DNA of 64,000 nt from Rhizobium sp. 18055 (GTDB taxonomy: Bacteria > Pseudomonadota > Alphaproteobacteria > Rhizobiales > Rhizobiaceae): contig NZ_CACSKD010000011.1 in NCBI RefSeq assembly GCF_902706285.1, positions 121,462 to 185,461 on the forward strand, read 5' to 3'. Positions 35,849-44,212 of the stretch are shown piece after piece; within the stretch, counting starts at the first letter, position 1; each line of letters opens with the position of its first letter. A program made the translations under genes and the position numbers. The notes under the pieces were generated by a model. That model was not told where the DNA came from. It saw only the letters and a program-made list of their open reading frames with translations, and searched no databases.

Positions 35849-36637
35849 ATGGATAAATCGGACATCGCGGACAAGAAAGAGACCGGCACGCTGGGCAAGC
35901 TGATGGTACTTCTCGATATCGTCACCCATGCCGATGCTCCGATGCGCTTCACCGATATTCTGGCCGTTGCCAACCAGCCGCGCGGCACGCTGCACCGCCA
36001 GCTTGGCCACCTCACGGAAGAGGGGCTGCTTGAACTCGATGGCGATGGTCGCTATGCGCCCGGTCTGCGTCTGCTCGATTTTGCCGCGCGCAGCTGGGCG
36101 CGCAATGAATTCCGCCTGATCGCCGAGCCGCATCTGGTCGCCTTGCAGCAATTGACCGGCGAAACCGTCCATCTCGGCGTGCTGCGCGGCGCAGCCGTCA
36201 TCTATCTCGACAAGGTCGAGGGGCGCCAGCCGGTGAGGATGTACTCGCAGATCGGCAACGCGTCGCCGGTCTATTGCACCGGCGTCGGCAAGGCGGCGCT
36301 GTCGGTGCTGGCGGATGAGCGCGTCGCGGCGCTGATTTCAGGCGTCTCGTTCCAGCGGTTCACCGAAAATACCCACACGCTGCAGACCCTGCTCTCCGAG
36401 ATCGCCGAAATCCGACAATCGGGCAATGCCTTCGACCGGGAGGAGCACGAAGTCGGCATCCGCTGCGTCGCCGCGCCCGTCCATTCCGAGGATCTGTCCT
36501 TCGTCGGCGGCGTTTCCGTCACCGGGCCCGCCTACCGGCTGACACTCGAGCGGCTGGAAGAATGGGCCATCCCGGTCCGGCAGGCGGCCGAAAACATCAT
36601 GAGCGGCATGCGCATCGGCCTCGGTCCACGCCGATAA
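35849..36637 (+). CDS. IclR family transcriptional regulator
   Basis: A 262-residue DNA-binding regulator. The N-terminal winged helix-turn-helix (about 12-75) has LMVLLDIVTHADAPMRFTDILAVANQPRGTLHRQL. The C-terminal effector domain (about 85-255) has VHLGVLRGAAVIYLDKVEG, SPVYCTGVGKAAL and FDREEHEVGIRCVAAPV. Divergent from the SDR-dgoK-dgoA-lactonase operon and therefore its likely regulator, responding to galactonate or its keto-deoxy derivative. The effector is inferred from context. Confidence 0.9.
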   Translation: MDKSDIADKKETGTLGKLMVLLDIVTHADAPMRFTDILAVANQPRGTLHRQLGHLTEEGLLELDGDGRYAPGLRLLDFAARSWARNEFRLIAEPHLVALQQLTGETVHLGVLRGAAVIYLDKVEGRQPVRMYSQIGNASPVYCTGVGKAALSVLADERVAALISGVSFQRFTENTHTLQTLLSEIAEIRQSGNAFDREEHEVGIRCVAAPVHSEDLSFVGGVSVTGPAYRLTLERLEEWAIPVRQAAENIMSGMRIGLGPRR

Positions 36638-36699
36638 GCCGCCCTGCCATCTTTTCCTCAAAAATATGATTATTCTAATGCAGTGTTGATATTGCGGTT

Positions 36700-36718
36700 T
36701 TGTGAAGAATCGTCACAA
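36700..36718. promoter_or_regulatory. Palindrome upstream of the LuxR-type gene
   Basis: TTGTGA (36700-36705), seven bases, TCACAA (36713-36718), 118 bp before the LuxR-type start. It resembles a CRP/FNR-like dyad with one extra spacer base, or could be an autoregulatory site. Binding is not established. Confidence 0.35.
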
Positions 36719-36836
36719 TTGCCAGTTGTCAATCCCCCTTCCTGGGGTGTACTGCCGTAAGCCATATTGACGGTGATGAAACCGTCGGCGTGCGGAACGA
36801 GCAGGCCATCTTAGAAAATTCCTGAATTTTGAGCAG

Positions 36837-37577
36837 ATGATATCAATGACCCCTTTGCCGCAAACAGCTTCCGTGGACGTCTACGTCAATGAGGTCGCTG
36901 GGCTGAACACCCAGTTCGATATTTTCCGCTTCATGAAAAGGCTGACGGAAGCCTATCGATCCCGTGCGTTCATGGTGCTCAATCTTCCGTCTGCCACGGC
37001 GCGGGATCTGCAGAGCAATACCGTGATCACCAACTGGCCGGCAGAATTGCTGTCGGCCTACGACCATGAGGCGCTGTTGACCAACAGCCCGGTCGTTCGC
37101 CGGCTGCGCGCATCGACGATCCCGTTCTTCAACGATCTGTCCATAGGAAAATTTGAACGGTCTGACGGCAAGTCGGGCATCGTTTCGGCGCTTTTCGAGC
37201 GGTTCAGAATGATGCGATGCGCCTATTTCCCCACCCATGATGCATCGGGAATGCGTGGAGCCGTCCTGTTCTGTGGCGACAGGGAACCGTTCGCCGCCGA
37301 GGAGATGCTCGAACTTCACTATATCTCCACCCACATCTACGACAGGCTGGCCGAGATCCGGGCGCTTGACAACAGGGTGGTGGATGCCCTGACCGACCGC
37401 GAGATCGATTGCCTGAACTGGACGGCAGCCGGCAAGACCAGCGTCGAGATCGCCGAGATCCTTGGCCTGTCGGAGCACACCGTCAATCACTATCTAAACC
37501 GCGCAACCAAGAAGCTCGACACCGTCAACCGCACCCAGGCTGTCGCCAAGGCGCTGCGCATTGGTTTGATTAAGTAA
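36837..37577 (+). CDS. LuxR-type regulator (autoinducer-binding domain plus LuxR HTH), solo
   Basis: A 246-residue regulator. The N-terminal autoinducer-binding-like domain spans about 20-160 (FMVLNLPSATARDLQSNTVITNWPAELL). The C-terminal LuxR HTH spans about 180-245 (ALTDREIDCLNWTAAGKTSVEIAEILGLSEHTVNHYLNRATKKL). At the usual AHL-contact positions the DPV motif reads SPV and the aromatic after the Pro-Phe turn is FFND rather than the common Trp. The pocket may thus not bind acyl-homoserine lactone. No luxI gene is nearby. The ATG at 36837 has a weak ribosome site; a second ATG at 36846 is possible. Confidence 0.87.
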   Translation: MISMTPLPQTASVDVYVNEVAGLNTQFDIFRFMKRLTEAYRSRAFMVLNLPSATARDLQSNTVITNWPAELLSAYDHEALLTNSPVVRRLRASTIPFFNDLSIGKFERSDGKSGIVSALFERFRMMRCAYFPTHDASGMRGAVLFCGDREPFAAEEMLELHYISTHIYDRLAEIRALDNRVVDALTDREIDCLNWTAAGKTSVEIAEILGLSEHTVNHYLNRATKKLDTVNRTQAVAKALRIGLIK

Positions 37578-37691
37578 TTCCTGCTCAAATTACGGGCGCC
37601 AGCGCACTGCCAGCCTAAAATTTCGCCATCAGATGCGTGCGGCAACGCCGAATAAGTCCGAATCCCCCCGAAACTGCGGCATTTTGTCAAC

Positions 37692-37706
37692 TGGCACGCT
37701 TTCTGC
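37692..37706 (+). promoter_or_regulatory. Sigma-54 (RpoN) promoter
   Basis: TGGCACGCTTTCTGC has the invariant GG (37693-37694) and GC (37705-37706) exactly ten bases apart and matches the consensus TGGCACG-N4-TTGC at all but one conserved position. Transcription should start near 37718. No protein gene begins within 400 bp downstream; a terminator ends at 37831. Confidence 0.75.
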
Positions 37707-37717
37707 TTCCTATTTGT

Positions 37718-37831
37718 CAGCGGTCCAGAGGGGACCTGGTAACGACGCCGTATCAATGGCGCGACCTACATTCCGCCGTTCGATGCCGGTCGCGTTGCGC
37801 TCTGGACATCGGGCGGCGGTTTGTTGTTTTT
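37718..37831 (+). ncRNA. Candidate sigma-54-dependent small RNA
   Basis: Predicted transcript of about 114 nt. It begins with hairpin GGTCC-AGAGG-GGACC (37722-37736) and has a middle stem option CGCGACC/GGTCGCG (37760-37766 with 37788-37794). It ends in a 13-bp stem, CCGCCGTTCGATG (37773-37785) with CATCGGGCGGCGG (37807-37819; two G-U pairs), followed by TTTGTTGTTTTT (37820-37831). The last element is a strong intrinsic terminator and excludes part of the middle stem, so two folds compete. No ORF with a ribosome site lies inside. This is a sequence prediction only. Confidence 0.6.
37773..37831 (+). terminator. Intrinsic terminator of the candidate small RNA
   Basis: 13-bp GC-rich stem with a 21-base loop and a 12-base T-rich tail containing only two G. 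Confidence 0.7.
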
Positions 37832-37936
37832 GGGACACGCTTCGGTTGCCATCGATAGGTGAAGTGGCGTTTTTCCCCTAATTTTGACTGGTCTTTTCAG
37901 ATCGGCGCCCTAGAAAACCCAGATCCGACTGGATGA

Positions 37937-37984
37937 CCGTTGCGCCACCAGGGCGAAAGCCCGGCGGACTTGGTGGCGCAACGG
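37937..37984 (+). other. Nested stem-loop with GAAA tetraloop upstream of apbC
   Basis: CCGTTGCGCCACCA (37937-37950) and TGGTGGCGCAACGG (37971-37984) form a perfect 14-bp stem. Inside it GGGC-GAAA-GCCC makes a GNRA-capped hairpin at 37951-37962, followed by eight unpaired bases. It lies 133 bp before the apbC ATG and has no T-run, so it is not a simple terminator. It could be a leader structure, part of a second RNA, or a protein-binding palindrome. Confidence 0.55.
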
Positions 37985-38117
37985 GCTCCGTTTCATGTCC
38001 CCGCTCCGCATTTCCCGACACGGATTGGTCCCGGCCGATGTTGTTTCGCGCCGATTTTGTTTGGCGACCGCGTCTTGCTCCTCTATCTACAGAGCCAAAG
38101 CAGGGTGTGAGGACAAA

Positions 38118-39272
38118 ATGACTGAAGTCACCAAGGAACAGGTGCTGGCAACGCTGGCGACAGTGCTGGGCCCCGATCTCGACCATAATATCGTCGAGCT
38201 CGGCATGGTCTCCGATGTCTTCATATCCGACGGCAAGGTCTATTTCTCCATCACCGTGCCGGCCGATCGTGCCAAGGAGCTGGAGCCGCTGCGGCTCGCG
38301 GCCGAGCGTGTCATCAAGGAAATGCCGGGCGTCAAGGGCGCGCTGGTGGCGCTGACCGCCGACAAGAAGGGCGCATCCGCCGCGGCTCCCGCCTCCCGTC
38401 CGCAGCCACAGGCCGGCCATGGCCATCAGGGCCACTCCCATGCCCCGCAGCCGCAGCAGCGCGCCGGCAAGATCGGCGTGCCCGGCATCGGCGCCATCAT
38501 CGCGGTTGCCTCGGGCAAGGGTGGTGTCGGCAAATCGACCACCGCCGTCAATCTGGCGCTCGGCCTGCAGGCCAATGGTTTGCGCGTCGGCATTCTCGAT
38601 GCCGATATCTACGGCCCGTCGATGCCGCGCCTGCTGAAGATCTCCGGCCGCCCCACCCAGATCGATGGCCGCATCATCAATCCGATGGAAAACTACGGCC
38701 TCAAGGTCATGTCGATGGGCTTCCTCGTCGATGAGGAAACCGCGATGATCTGGCGTGGCCCGATGGTGCAGTCGGCGCTGATGCAGATGCTGCGCGAAGT
38801 CGCCTGGGGCGAACTCGACGTTCTCGTTGTCGACATGCCGCCCGGCACCGGCGATGCGCAGCTGACCATGGCCCAGCAGGTTCCGCTCGCCGGCGCCGTC
38901 ATCGTCTCGACGCCGCAGGACCTCGCCCTGATCGATGCCCGCAAGGGCCTGAACATGTTCAAGAAGGTGGAAGTACCGGTTCTCGGCATCGTCGAGAACA
39001 TGAGCTATTTCATCGCCCCCGATACCGGTGCCCGCTACGACATCTTCGGTCATGGCGGCGCCCGCCTCGAGGCCGAGCGTATCGGCGTGCCTTTCCTCGG
39101 CGAAGTGCCGCTGACCATCAACATCCGCGAGACCTCCGACGCCGGCACCCCGCTGGTTGCCAGCGAGCCGAACGGTATTATCGCCGGCATCTACCGCGAT
39201 ATCGCCGCCAAGGTCTGGGCGCAGCTTGAAGACAAGCCACAGCGCGCGGCACCGGCCATCGTTTTCGAATGA
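38118..39272 (+). CDS. apbC: Mrp/ApbC/NBP35-type P-loop ATPase (Fe-S carrier)
   Basis: Cytosolic iron-sulfur cluster carrier family ATPase, 384 residues. The N-terminal DUF59/MIP18-like domain spans about 1-85. A His/Gln-rich linker follows at about 100-117 (GHGHQGHSHAPQPQQ). The deviant Walker A ASGKGGVGKSTTAVNLAL is near residue 135, with ILDADIYGPSMPRL and VVDMPPGTGDAQLT beyond it. The usual C-terminal CxxC is absent: the site reads ENMSYFIAPDTGARYDIFGHGG. The ATG at 38118 follows GAGGACAAA and gives the standard start. Confidence 0.93.
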   Translation: MTEVTKEQVLATLATVLGPDLDHNIVELGMVSDVFISDGKVYFSITVPADRAKELEPLRLAAERVIKEMPGVKGALVALTADKKGASAAAPASRPQPQAGHGHQGHSHAPQPQQRAGKIGVPGIGAIIAVASGKGGVGKSTTAVNLALGLQANGLRVGILDADIYGPSMPRLLKISGRPTQIDGRIINPMENYGLKVMSMGFLVDEETAMIWRGPMVQSALMQMLREVAWGELDVLVVDMPPGTGDAQLTMAQQVPLAGAVIVSTPQDLALIDARKGLNMFKKVEVPVLGIVENMSYFIAPDTGARYDIFGHGGARLEAERIGVPFLGEVPLTINIRETSDAGTPLVASEPNGIIAGIYRDIAAKVWAQLEDKPQRAAPAIVFE

Positions 39273-39677
39273 TCGGGTCGCCGCGGCTAGACACCGAATT
39301 GCGGGGGAAGTGTGATCAATCCGCGCAGTTCACGTAAGATGTCTTGATTATTGCGCTGGTTTCCGTCATATGCGCGCCGTCGCCATGAGGGCGTCTTTGC
39401 GTATGCTCGATGTTGGCCGGCCCGCAACGGGCCCGCGCCAACGGCACGTTCGGAGTTCTCTTGTCGGTCCAAGGATTGGTAACTGCGATGCGGTCGAGCA
39501 GAGTGCGTATCCTGATTTCGGCAGGATATGGCTGGAAATGGATGAACATTCTTAAGCCGCTTTCGCTAGTCTCGATCACTTGCAGCCCGTGCGCCGGCTT
39601 TGCTGGCGCTATGCGGAAGGGTATTTGATGAGAATGACTGAGGCTCTCGCATGCCCTGACTGCCGGAGAGGTACCCG
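39273..39677. other. Non-coding stretch between apbC and corA with a hairpin
   Basis: About 400 bp without a supportable gene. At 39412-39442 GTTGGC, then GCCCG-CAA-CGGGC, then GCCAAC forms a nested hairpin about 235 bp before the corA start. A corA leader function is possible but not shown. GGAGAGGT (39665-39672) is the corA ribosome site. Confidence 0.45.
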
Positions 39678-40655
39678 GTGATCACGGCCTACTGCTCCAA
39701 TTGTCAGGCGATCGACCTTGGCGACCTCACGCAGGCGAGCGCCTTGCGCGACGATGTCGTGTGGATCGACATGATCGAGCCGACGCATGAGGAGGAAGCC
39801 TTTGTCGAGAAGGCACTCGGTATCGAGGTCCCGACCCGCGACGACCTCAAGGACATCGAGCCGTCGGCCCGCCTCTACACCGAAGACGACGCCGTCTTCA
39901 TGACCGCATCGCTGGTCTGGAAGGCAGAGACCGATACACCGGTGCTGACGGATGTTGCCTTCATCCTCGCCGGCAAGCGCCTCGTCACCATCCGCTATGC
40001 CAAGCCGAAGTCGTTCGGGTTGTTCATCGCGGCGCTGCATCGCGTTCCCGCACAATGGCGCAACGGCGCCTCGCTGCTGGCCAAGCTGTTCGAAACCATC
40101 ATCGATCGCACCGCCGAGATCCTCGAAATCTCTGTCGCCCGCATCGATATCCTCTCCATGCATGTGTTCGGCGAGCGCGCCAGGAAAGTCCGCAAACCGT
40201 CGAATTATCTCGAGGAAAAGCTGCGCGACATCGCCGCCCATCAGCGTCTCGTCAGCAAGGTGCGCGATAGCCTGGCCTCGTTGTCGCGGCTGATGACATT
40301 CTTCTACAACGTGCCTGCCGTTCAGCAGGATCACGATACCAAGGACCTGTGCCGCACCGTTTCGCGCGATATCCAGTCGCTCAGCGAGCATTCCTCCTAT
40401 ATCGCTGGCAACATCACCTTCCTGCTTGATGCCTCGCTCGGTCTGATCAACATCGAACAGAACTCGATCATCAAGATTTTCTCGATTGCATCGGTGGTCT
40501 TCTTGCCACCGACGCTTGTCGCATCCATCTATGGTATGAATTTCGAAGCCATGCCGGAACTGCATTGGGTCCAGGGCTATCCCTATTCGCTCGGACTCAT
40601 GGTCATTTCCGCCATCATCCCCTTCTTCTTTTTCCGTTGGAAAGGCTGGCTCTGA
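39678..40655 (+). CDS. corA: CorA family magnesium/divalent metal transporter
   Basis: Pentameric inner-membrane channel for Mg2+ (also Co2+/Ni2+). The 325-residue protein has a cytosolic funnel (about 1-255) and two C-terminal membrane helices. The hallmark YGMNF near residue 288 follows the first helix (SIASVVFLPPTLVASI), and the tail ends in a basic FRWKGWL. The GTG start at 39678 is set by the ribosome site. kup follows after 18 bp, so the two ion transporters probably form an operon. Confidence 0.93.
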   Translation: MITAYCSNCQAIDLGDLTQASALRDDVVWIDMIEPTHEEEAFVEKALGIEVPTRDDLKDIEPSARLYTEDDAVFMTASLVWKAETDTPVLTDVAFILAGKRLVTIRYAKPKSFGLFIAALHRVPAQWRNGASLLAKLFETIIDRTAEILEISVARIDILSMHVFGERARKVRKPSNYLEEKLRDIAAHQRLVSKVRDSLASLSRLMTFFYNVPAVQQDHDTKDLCRTVSRDIQSLSEHSSYIAGNITFLLDASLGLINIEQNSIIKIFSIASVVFLPPTLVASIYGMNFEAMPELHWVQGYPYSLGLMVISAIIPFFFFRWKGWL

Positions 40656-40673
40656 AGAGCCTGTTTTTGTTTC

Positions 40674-42572
40674 ATGTCCGCAGACAGCCATTCACAGGAA
40701 CAGACAATGAGCCCGCGCAAGCTCTTCTATCTTGCGCTGGGTTCCGTTGGCGTCGTTTACGGCGATATCGGCACCAGCCCGCTTTACGCATTTCGCGAAG
40801 CGCTGAAGCCGGTCGCCGCTGACGGCCTCACGCGCTTCGAGGTCATCAGTCTGATCTCGCTGATGATCTGGGCGCTGACCATCATCGTCACCATCAAATA
40901 CGTGCTGTTTCTGCTGCGCGCCGACAACGAAGGGGAGGGCGGGACATTGTCCCTGTTGGCGCTTCTGTTGAAGACCGCCAACGGCCACACCGCCGTTCTG
41001 ATGCTGCTCGGCCTCGTTGGCGCCGCCCTTTTCCTCGGCGATGCGATGATCACGCCGGCGCTCTCGGTGCTGTCGGCCGTCGAAGGCCTGAAGCTGGTGG
41101 CACCGTCGCTCAGTCGCTACATCGTGCCGATATCGGTCTGTATTCTCGCCGTGCTGTTTGCCGTGCAATCACGCGGCACCGGCGCCATGGCGCGGTTCTT
41201 CGGGCCGATCACGGCACTGTGGTTCATCGTCATGGCGGTTGCCGGCATTTCGCACATTTCCGACGACTACGGCATCCTCGCCGCCTTCAATCCTTATTAT
41301 GCGATCAGCTTCCTGCTGCATGAAGGCTTTTACGGCGTCGTCGTGCTTGGCGCCGTGTTCCTGACCGTCACCGGCGCAGAAGCGCTTTACGCCGACCTTG
41401 GCCACTTCGGCCGCCGCCCCATCCAGTGGGCATGGTTTGCGCTGGTCTTCCCGTCGCTGACGCTGAACTATCTCGGCCAGGGCGCCCTGGTGCTCGGCAA
41501 TCCGGAGACGATGTCGGATCCATTCTATCTGATGTTCCCGAAATGGGCGCTGCTGCCGGTGGTTATCCTGGCAACGGCTGCCACCATCATCGCCAGCCAG
41601 GCGGTCATCACCGGCGCCTTCTCGCTGGTGCGACAGGGCGTCAACCTCGGCTTCCTGCCGCGCATGGAGATTCTCTTCACCTCGGAAACCAACACCGGGC
41701 AGATCTTCGTGCCGTCGGTCAACATGCTGCTGTTCTTCGGCGTTATCTTCCTGGTGATCAGCTTCGGCACCTCGGATTCGCTGGCAACCGCCTACGGTAT
41801 ATCCGTCACCGGCGCGATGGTGGTGACCTCGATCATGGCCTTCGAGTTCGTCCGCGTCCGCTGGAACTGGTCGATCCCGGTGGCGACGATCGTGCTGGCA
41901 CCGCTGCTGGTGCTCGAACTGATCTTCCTCGGTGCAAACCTCTTGAAGATCCACGATGGCGGCTACATTCCGGTGCTGATCGCCGCCGCCTTCACCATCG
42001 TCATGTGGACATGGCGTCGCGGCTCGGCGCTGCTGATGGAAAAGACCCGCCACACCGATATTCCGCTGGCCTCGTTCATCAGTTCCATCGAGCGCAAGAG
42101 CGATCATTCGCCGGCCCATGTTCCGGGCACCGCGATCTTCCTCACCAGCGATCCGGAATCCGCACCGGCCGCCCTGCTGCACAATCTGAAGCACAATCAC
42201 GTGCTGCACGACAAGAACGTGATCCTGACGATCCGCACCGTCAACAAGCCGCGCGTCGCCAGCGCCGATCGCTACAAGATCGAGCCGATCTCCGAGCGCT
42301 TCTCGCGTGTCGAACTGGCCTTCGGCTTCATGGAATCGCAGAATGTGTCGCAGGCGCTGGCGACCTTGCGCAAGACCGGGCTGAAGTTCGACATCATGTC
42401 GACCTCCTTCTATCTCGGCCGCCGCAAGCTGGTGCCGGATGCAAAATCCGGCATGCCCTACTGGCAGGACCGTCTTTACATCGCGCTGGCCAACGCCGCC
42501 GCCAATCCGTCGGACTACTTCCGCCTGCCGGCCAACCGCGTCGTCGAACTCGGCTCGCACGTCATCATCTGA
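40674..42572 (+). CDS. kup: KUP family potassium transporter
   Basis: Inner-membrane K+/H+ symporter of 632 residues. It has the family start LALGSVGVVYGDIGTSPLYAFREAL, about 12 membrane segments to residue 460 (for example LFLGDAMITPALSVLSAVEGL and GAEALYADLGHFG), and a cytosolic C-terminal domain with FLTSDPESAPAALLHNLKHNHVLHDKNV. Rhizobia often have several kup copies. A strong hairpin follows the stop. Confidence 0.95.
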   Translation: MSADSHSQEQTMSPRKLFYLALGSVGVVYGDIGTSPLYAFREALKPVAADGLTRFEVISLISLMIWALTIIVTIKYVLFLLRADNEGEGGTLSLLALLLKTANGHTAVLMLLGLVGAALFLGDAMITPALSVLSAVEGLKLVAPSLSRYIVPISVCILAVLFAVQSRGTGAMARFFGPITALWFIVMAVAGISHISDDYGILAAFNPYYAISFLLHEGFYGVVVLGAVFLTVTGAEALYADLGHFGRRPIQWAWFALVFPSLTLNYLGQGALVLGNPETMSDPFYLMFPKWALLPVVILATAATIIASQAVITGAFSLVRQGVNLGFLPRMEILFTSETNTGQIFVPSVNMLLFFGVIFLVISFGTSDSLATAYGISVTGAMVVTSIMAFEFVRVRWNWSIPVATIVLAPLLVLELIFLGANLLKIHDGGYIPVLIAAAFTIVMWTWRRGSALLMEKTRHTDIPLASFISSIERKSDHSPAHVPGTAIFLTSDPESAPAALLHNLKHNHVLHDKNVILTIRTVNKPRVASADRYKIEPISERFSRVELAFGFMESQNVSQALATLRKTGLKFDIMSTSFYLGRRKLVPDAKSGMPYWQDRLYIALANAAANPSDYFRLPANRVVELGSHVII

Positions 42573-42590
42573 CGGCATCGCAACATGTGT

Positions 42591-42620
42591 CGAAAGCCCG
42601 GTCATCGTGCCGGGCTTTCG
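42591..42620. terminator. Terminator hairpin after kup
   Basis: CGAAAGCCCGG (42591-42601) and CCGGGCTTTCG (42610-42620) form a perfect 11-bp stem with an 8-base loop, 19 bp past the kup stop. The T-run is poor (CGTTTCC). Confidence 0.7.
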
Positions 42621-42734
42621 CGTTTCCGGCGCGCTCGGCGAAAGCTGGATGAATTAGGAGCGGCGCATTAACCAAGCATCAAGGTTAATGAGACATTTTT
42701 ATCGGCATGTTCATGCGTTCCATGCCGGAGTCTG

Positions 42735-43934
42735 GTGTTGCGTTCAAATAGCCGTTTCCCTGGCAAGCCGCGCCCTTTCGGCAAGCTACGCCCGTTGCTT
42801 CAAAGCTGGAGCTCACCCGTCGTTTTCGGTCTCTGCGGCTGGCTGATGTTTCCGACCATCGCATCGCATGCCGATCTCGCCGCACTTCTGGCCGGTCTCG
42901 ATCAGGGCCGCGACAACTGGCGCATGGTGCTGACCAATTCCCCGGCCGGCTCGATCCATCAGGCCGAACTCGCCTTCTCCGATCCGGTCGTTACCGGCAC
43001 CATCGCATCCGGCGCTGGCATGGTGCTGCCCGATGGCCGCAAGGTCGCCTTCACATCAAAGGAAAAGGGCCACGAGGACACACCCGACGAAGACCGCGTC
43101 AACCGCAGCGCCAAGAAGGGCAGGGTGGTGGCCGTCGAGCAGATGCAGCCGCCGAAGGATTTCTCCGCCGGCTCGATTCTCCAACGCACCCAATTGCTGT
43201 TCCAGCCGACCTTCAACCTGAAGGACAAGTCCGCCTTCGTGAAGCCGAAGATCCGCGGCAAGGAAATCCAGATCGCCACCAATTTCTATAGGAAGCAACC
43301 GCCGAAACCGGTCGAGGACGTCTCGCCGATGCTGGCCGACATCGTCACCAGCAACAAGGCCGACGTGCTGGCCACCGCCTTTGCACCCGCAGCCCCGGAT
43401 TATGCCCGCCAGTCTCCGTTCGACACGATCCTGACCGACAAGGCCGATGACGGCCGCTTCGTGCCGCAGATCGGCCCGAAGGATCATGCCTGGGCCGCCA
43501 GCGTTCTGCCGCCCGCAGTGTTTTCCGCCGACGAGCAGCAGTGCCTCGCCTCCGGCATCTATTTCGAAGCCCGCGGCGAAACCGTCAAGGGCCAGGCGGC
43601 GGTCGCCCAGGTGATCCTCAACCGCGTCCGCAACCCCAGCTATCCGAAGACCATCTGCGGCGTCGTCTACCAGAACGAAGACTGGCGCAATCGCTGCCAG
43701 TTCTCCTTTGCCTGCGACAACATCAAGGACCGGGTCAATTCCCAGGAACACTGGAGAATCGCCCGCGAAGTGGCGATGGCGGTGACGGCTGGCAAGATCT
43801 GGCTGCCCCAGGTCGGCTCTGCGACCCATTACCACGCCGTCTATGTCCGTCCGAAATGGGCGAAAACCATGGAAAAGGTCGGCCGCATCGGTCTGCATGT
43901 CTTCTACCGCACCTATGGCGGCGGCTGGAGCTGA
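42735..43934 (+). CDS. SleB-like cell wall hydrolase (Hydrolase_2 family)
   Basis: Exported peptidoglycan hydrolase candidate, 399 residues. The N-terminal hydrophobic segment (VVFGLCGWLMFPTIASHA, about 30-47) is a signal or anchor. The catalytic domain occupies the last 130 residues, with ASGIYFEARGE (the Glu expected in SleB-type lytic enzymes) near 276, QAAVAQVILNRVRNPSYPKTICGVVYQ, CQFSFACD and SATHYHAVYVRPKW. The middle region is not recognised. The start is a GTG at 42735 preceded by CCGGAG. Substrate inferred from the family. Confidence 0.85.
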   Translation: MLRSNSRFPGKPRPFGKLRPLLQSWSSPVVFGLCGWLMFPTIASHADLAALLAGLDQGRDNWRMVLTNSPAGSIHQAELAFSDPVVTGTIASGAGMVLPDGRKVAFTSKEKGHEDTPDEDRVNRSAKKGRVVAVEQMQPPKDFSAGSILQRTQLLFQPTFNLKDKSAFVKPKIRGKEIQIATNFYRKQPPKPVEDVSPMLADIVTSNKADVLATAFAPAAPDYARQSPFDTILTDKADDGRFVPQIGPKDHAWAASVLPPAVFSADEQQCLASGIYFEARGETVKGQAAVAQVILNRVRNPSYPKTICGVVYQNEDWRNRCQFSFACDNIKDRVNSQEHWRIAREVAMAVTAGKIWLPQVGSATHYHAVYVRPKWAKTMEKVGRIGLHVFYRTYGGGWS

Positions 43935-44082
43935 CGAAAACGCCGATATTCCGCCGTTTTTGGCCTCTATTGGGGCTCCTCAGGGCGGATTCTGCCGGTC
44001 GATTTTGACGCAGGCAGCCCATATCGATCTAACCATATGTTTTTGATCGCTTATTTTAAGGCTGGACATCGGCCCGCTACGC

Positions 44083-44111
44083 CTTGACTATGCTTTTTGC
44101 TAAAACTATGT
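44083..44111 (+). promoter_or_regulatory. Promoter of the Fo ATP synthase operon
   Basis: CTTGAC (44083-44088), a 17-base spacer and CTATGT (44106-44111), very close to the rhizobial housekeeping consensus CTTGAC-N17-CTATAT. The leader to the atpI ATG is about 95 bases. Confidence 0.75.
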
Positions 44112-44212
44112 TGCGCGCGACTTCAAAGCGGGCCGGAAGGTTCTCTTGCCTTGGGGTCGTTGTCCGGAAAACCGGGGTAGCGGCATACGGACGGCGGCAG
44201 GCGGAGGAGAGC

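Noticed and set aside
37633..37881. 82-codon plus-strand ORF across the candidate small RNA
   Set aside because: It starts upstream of the sigma-54 promoter, lacks a ribosome site and has no coding-like composition.
37885..37919. Possible promoter TTGACT ... CTAGAA before the nested hairpin
   Set aside because: Spacer of about 20 bases is too long for a confident call.
43937..43960. Short AAAACG/CGTTTT dyad after the SleB-like gene as a terminator
   Set aside because: Only six AT-rich pairs with a poor inner stem; too weak to list.
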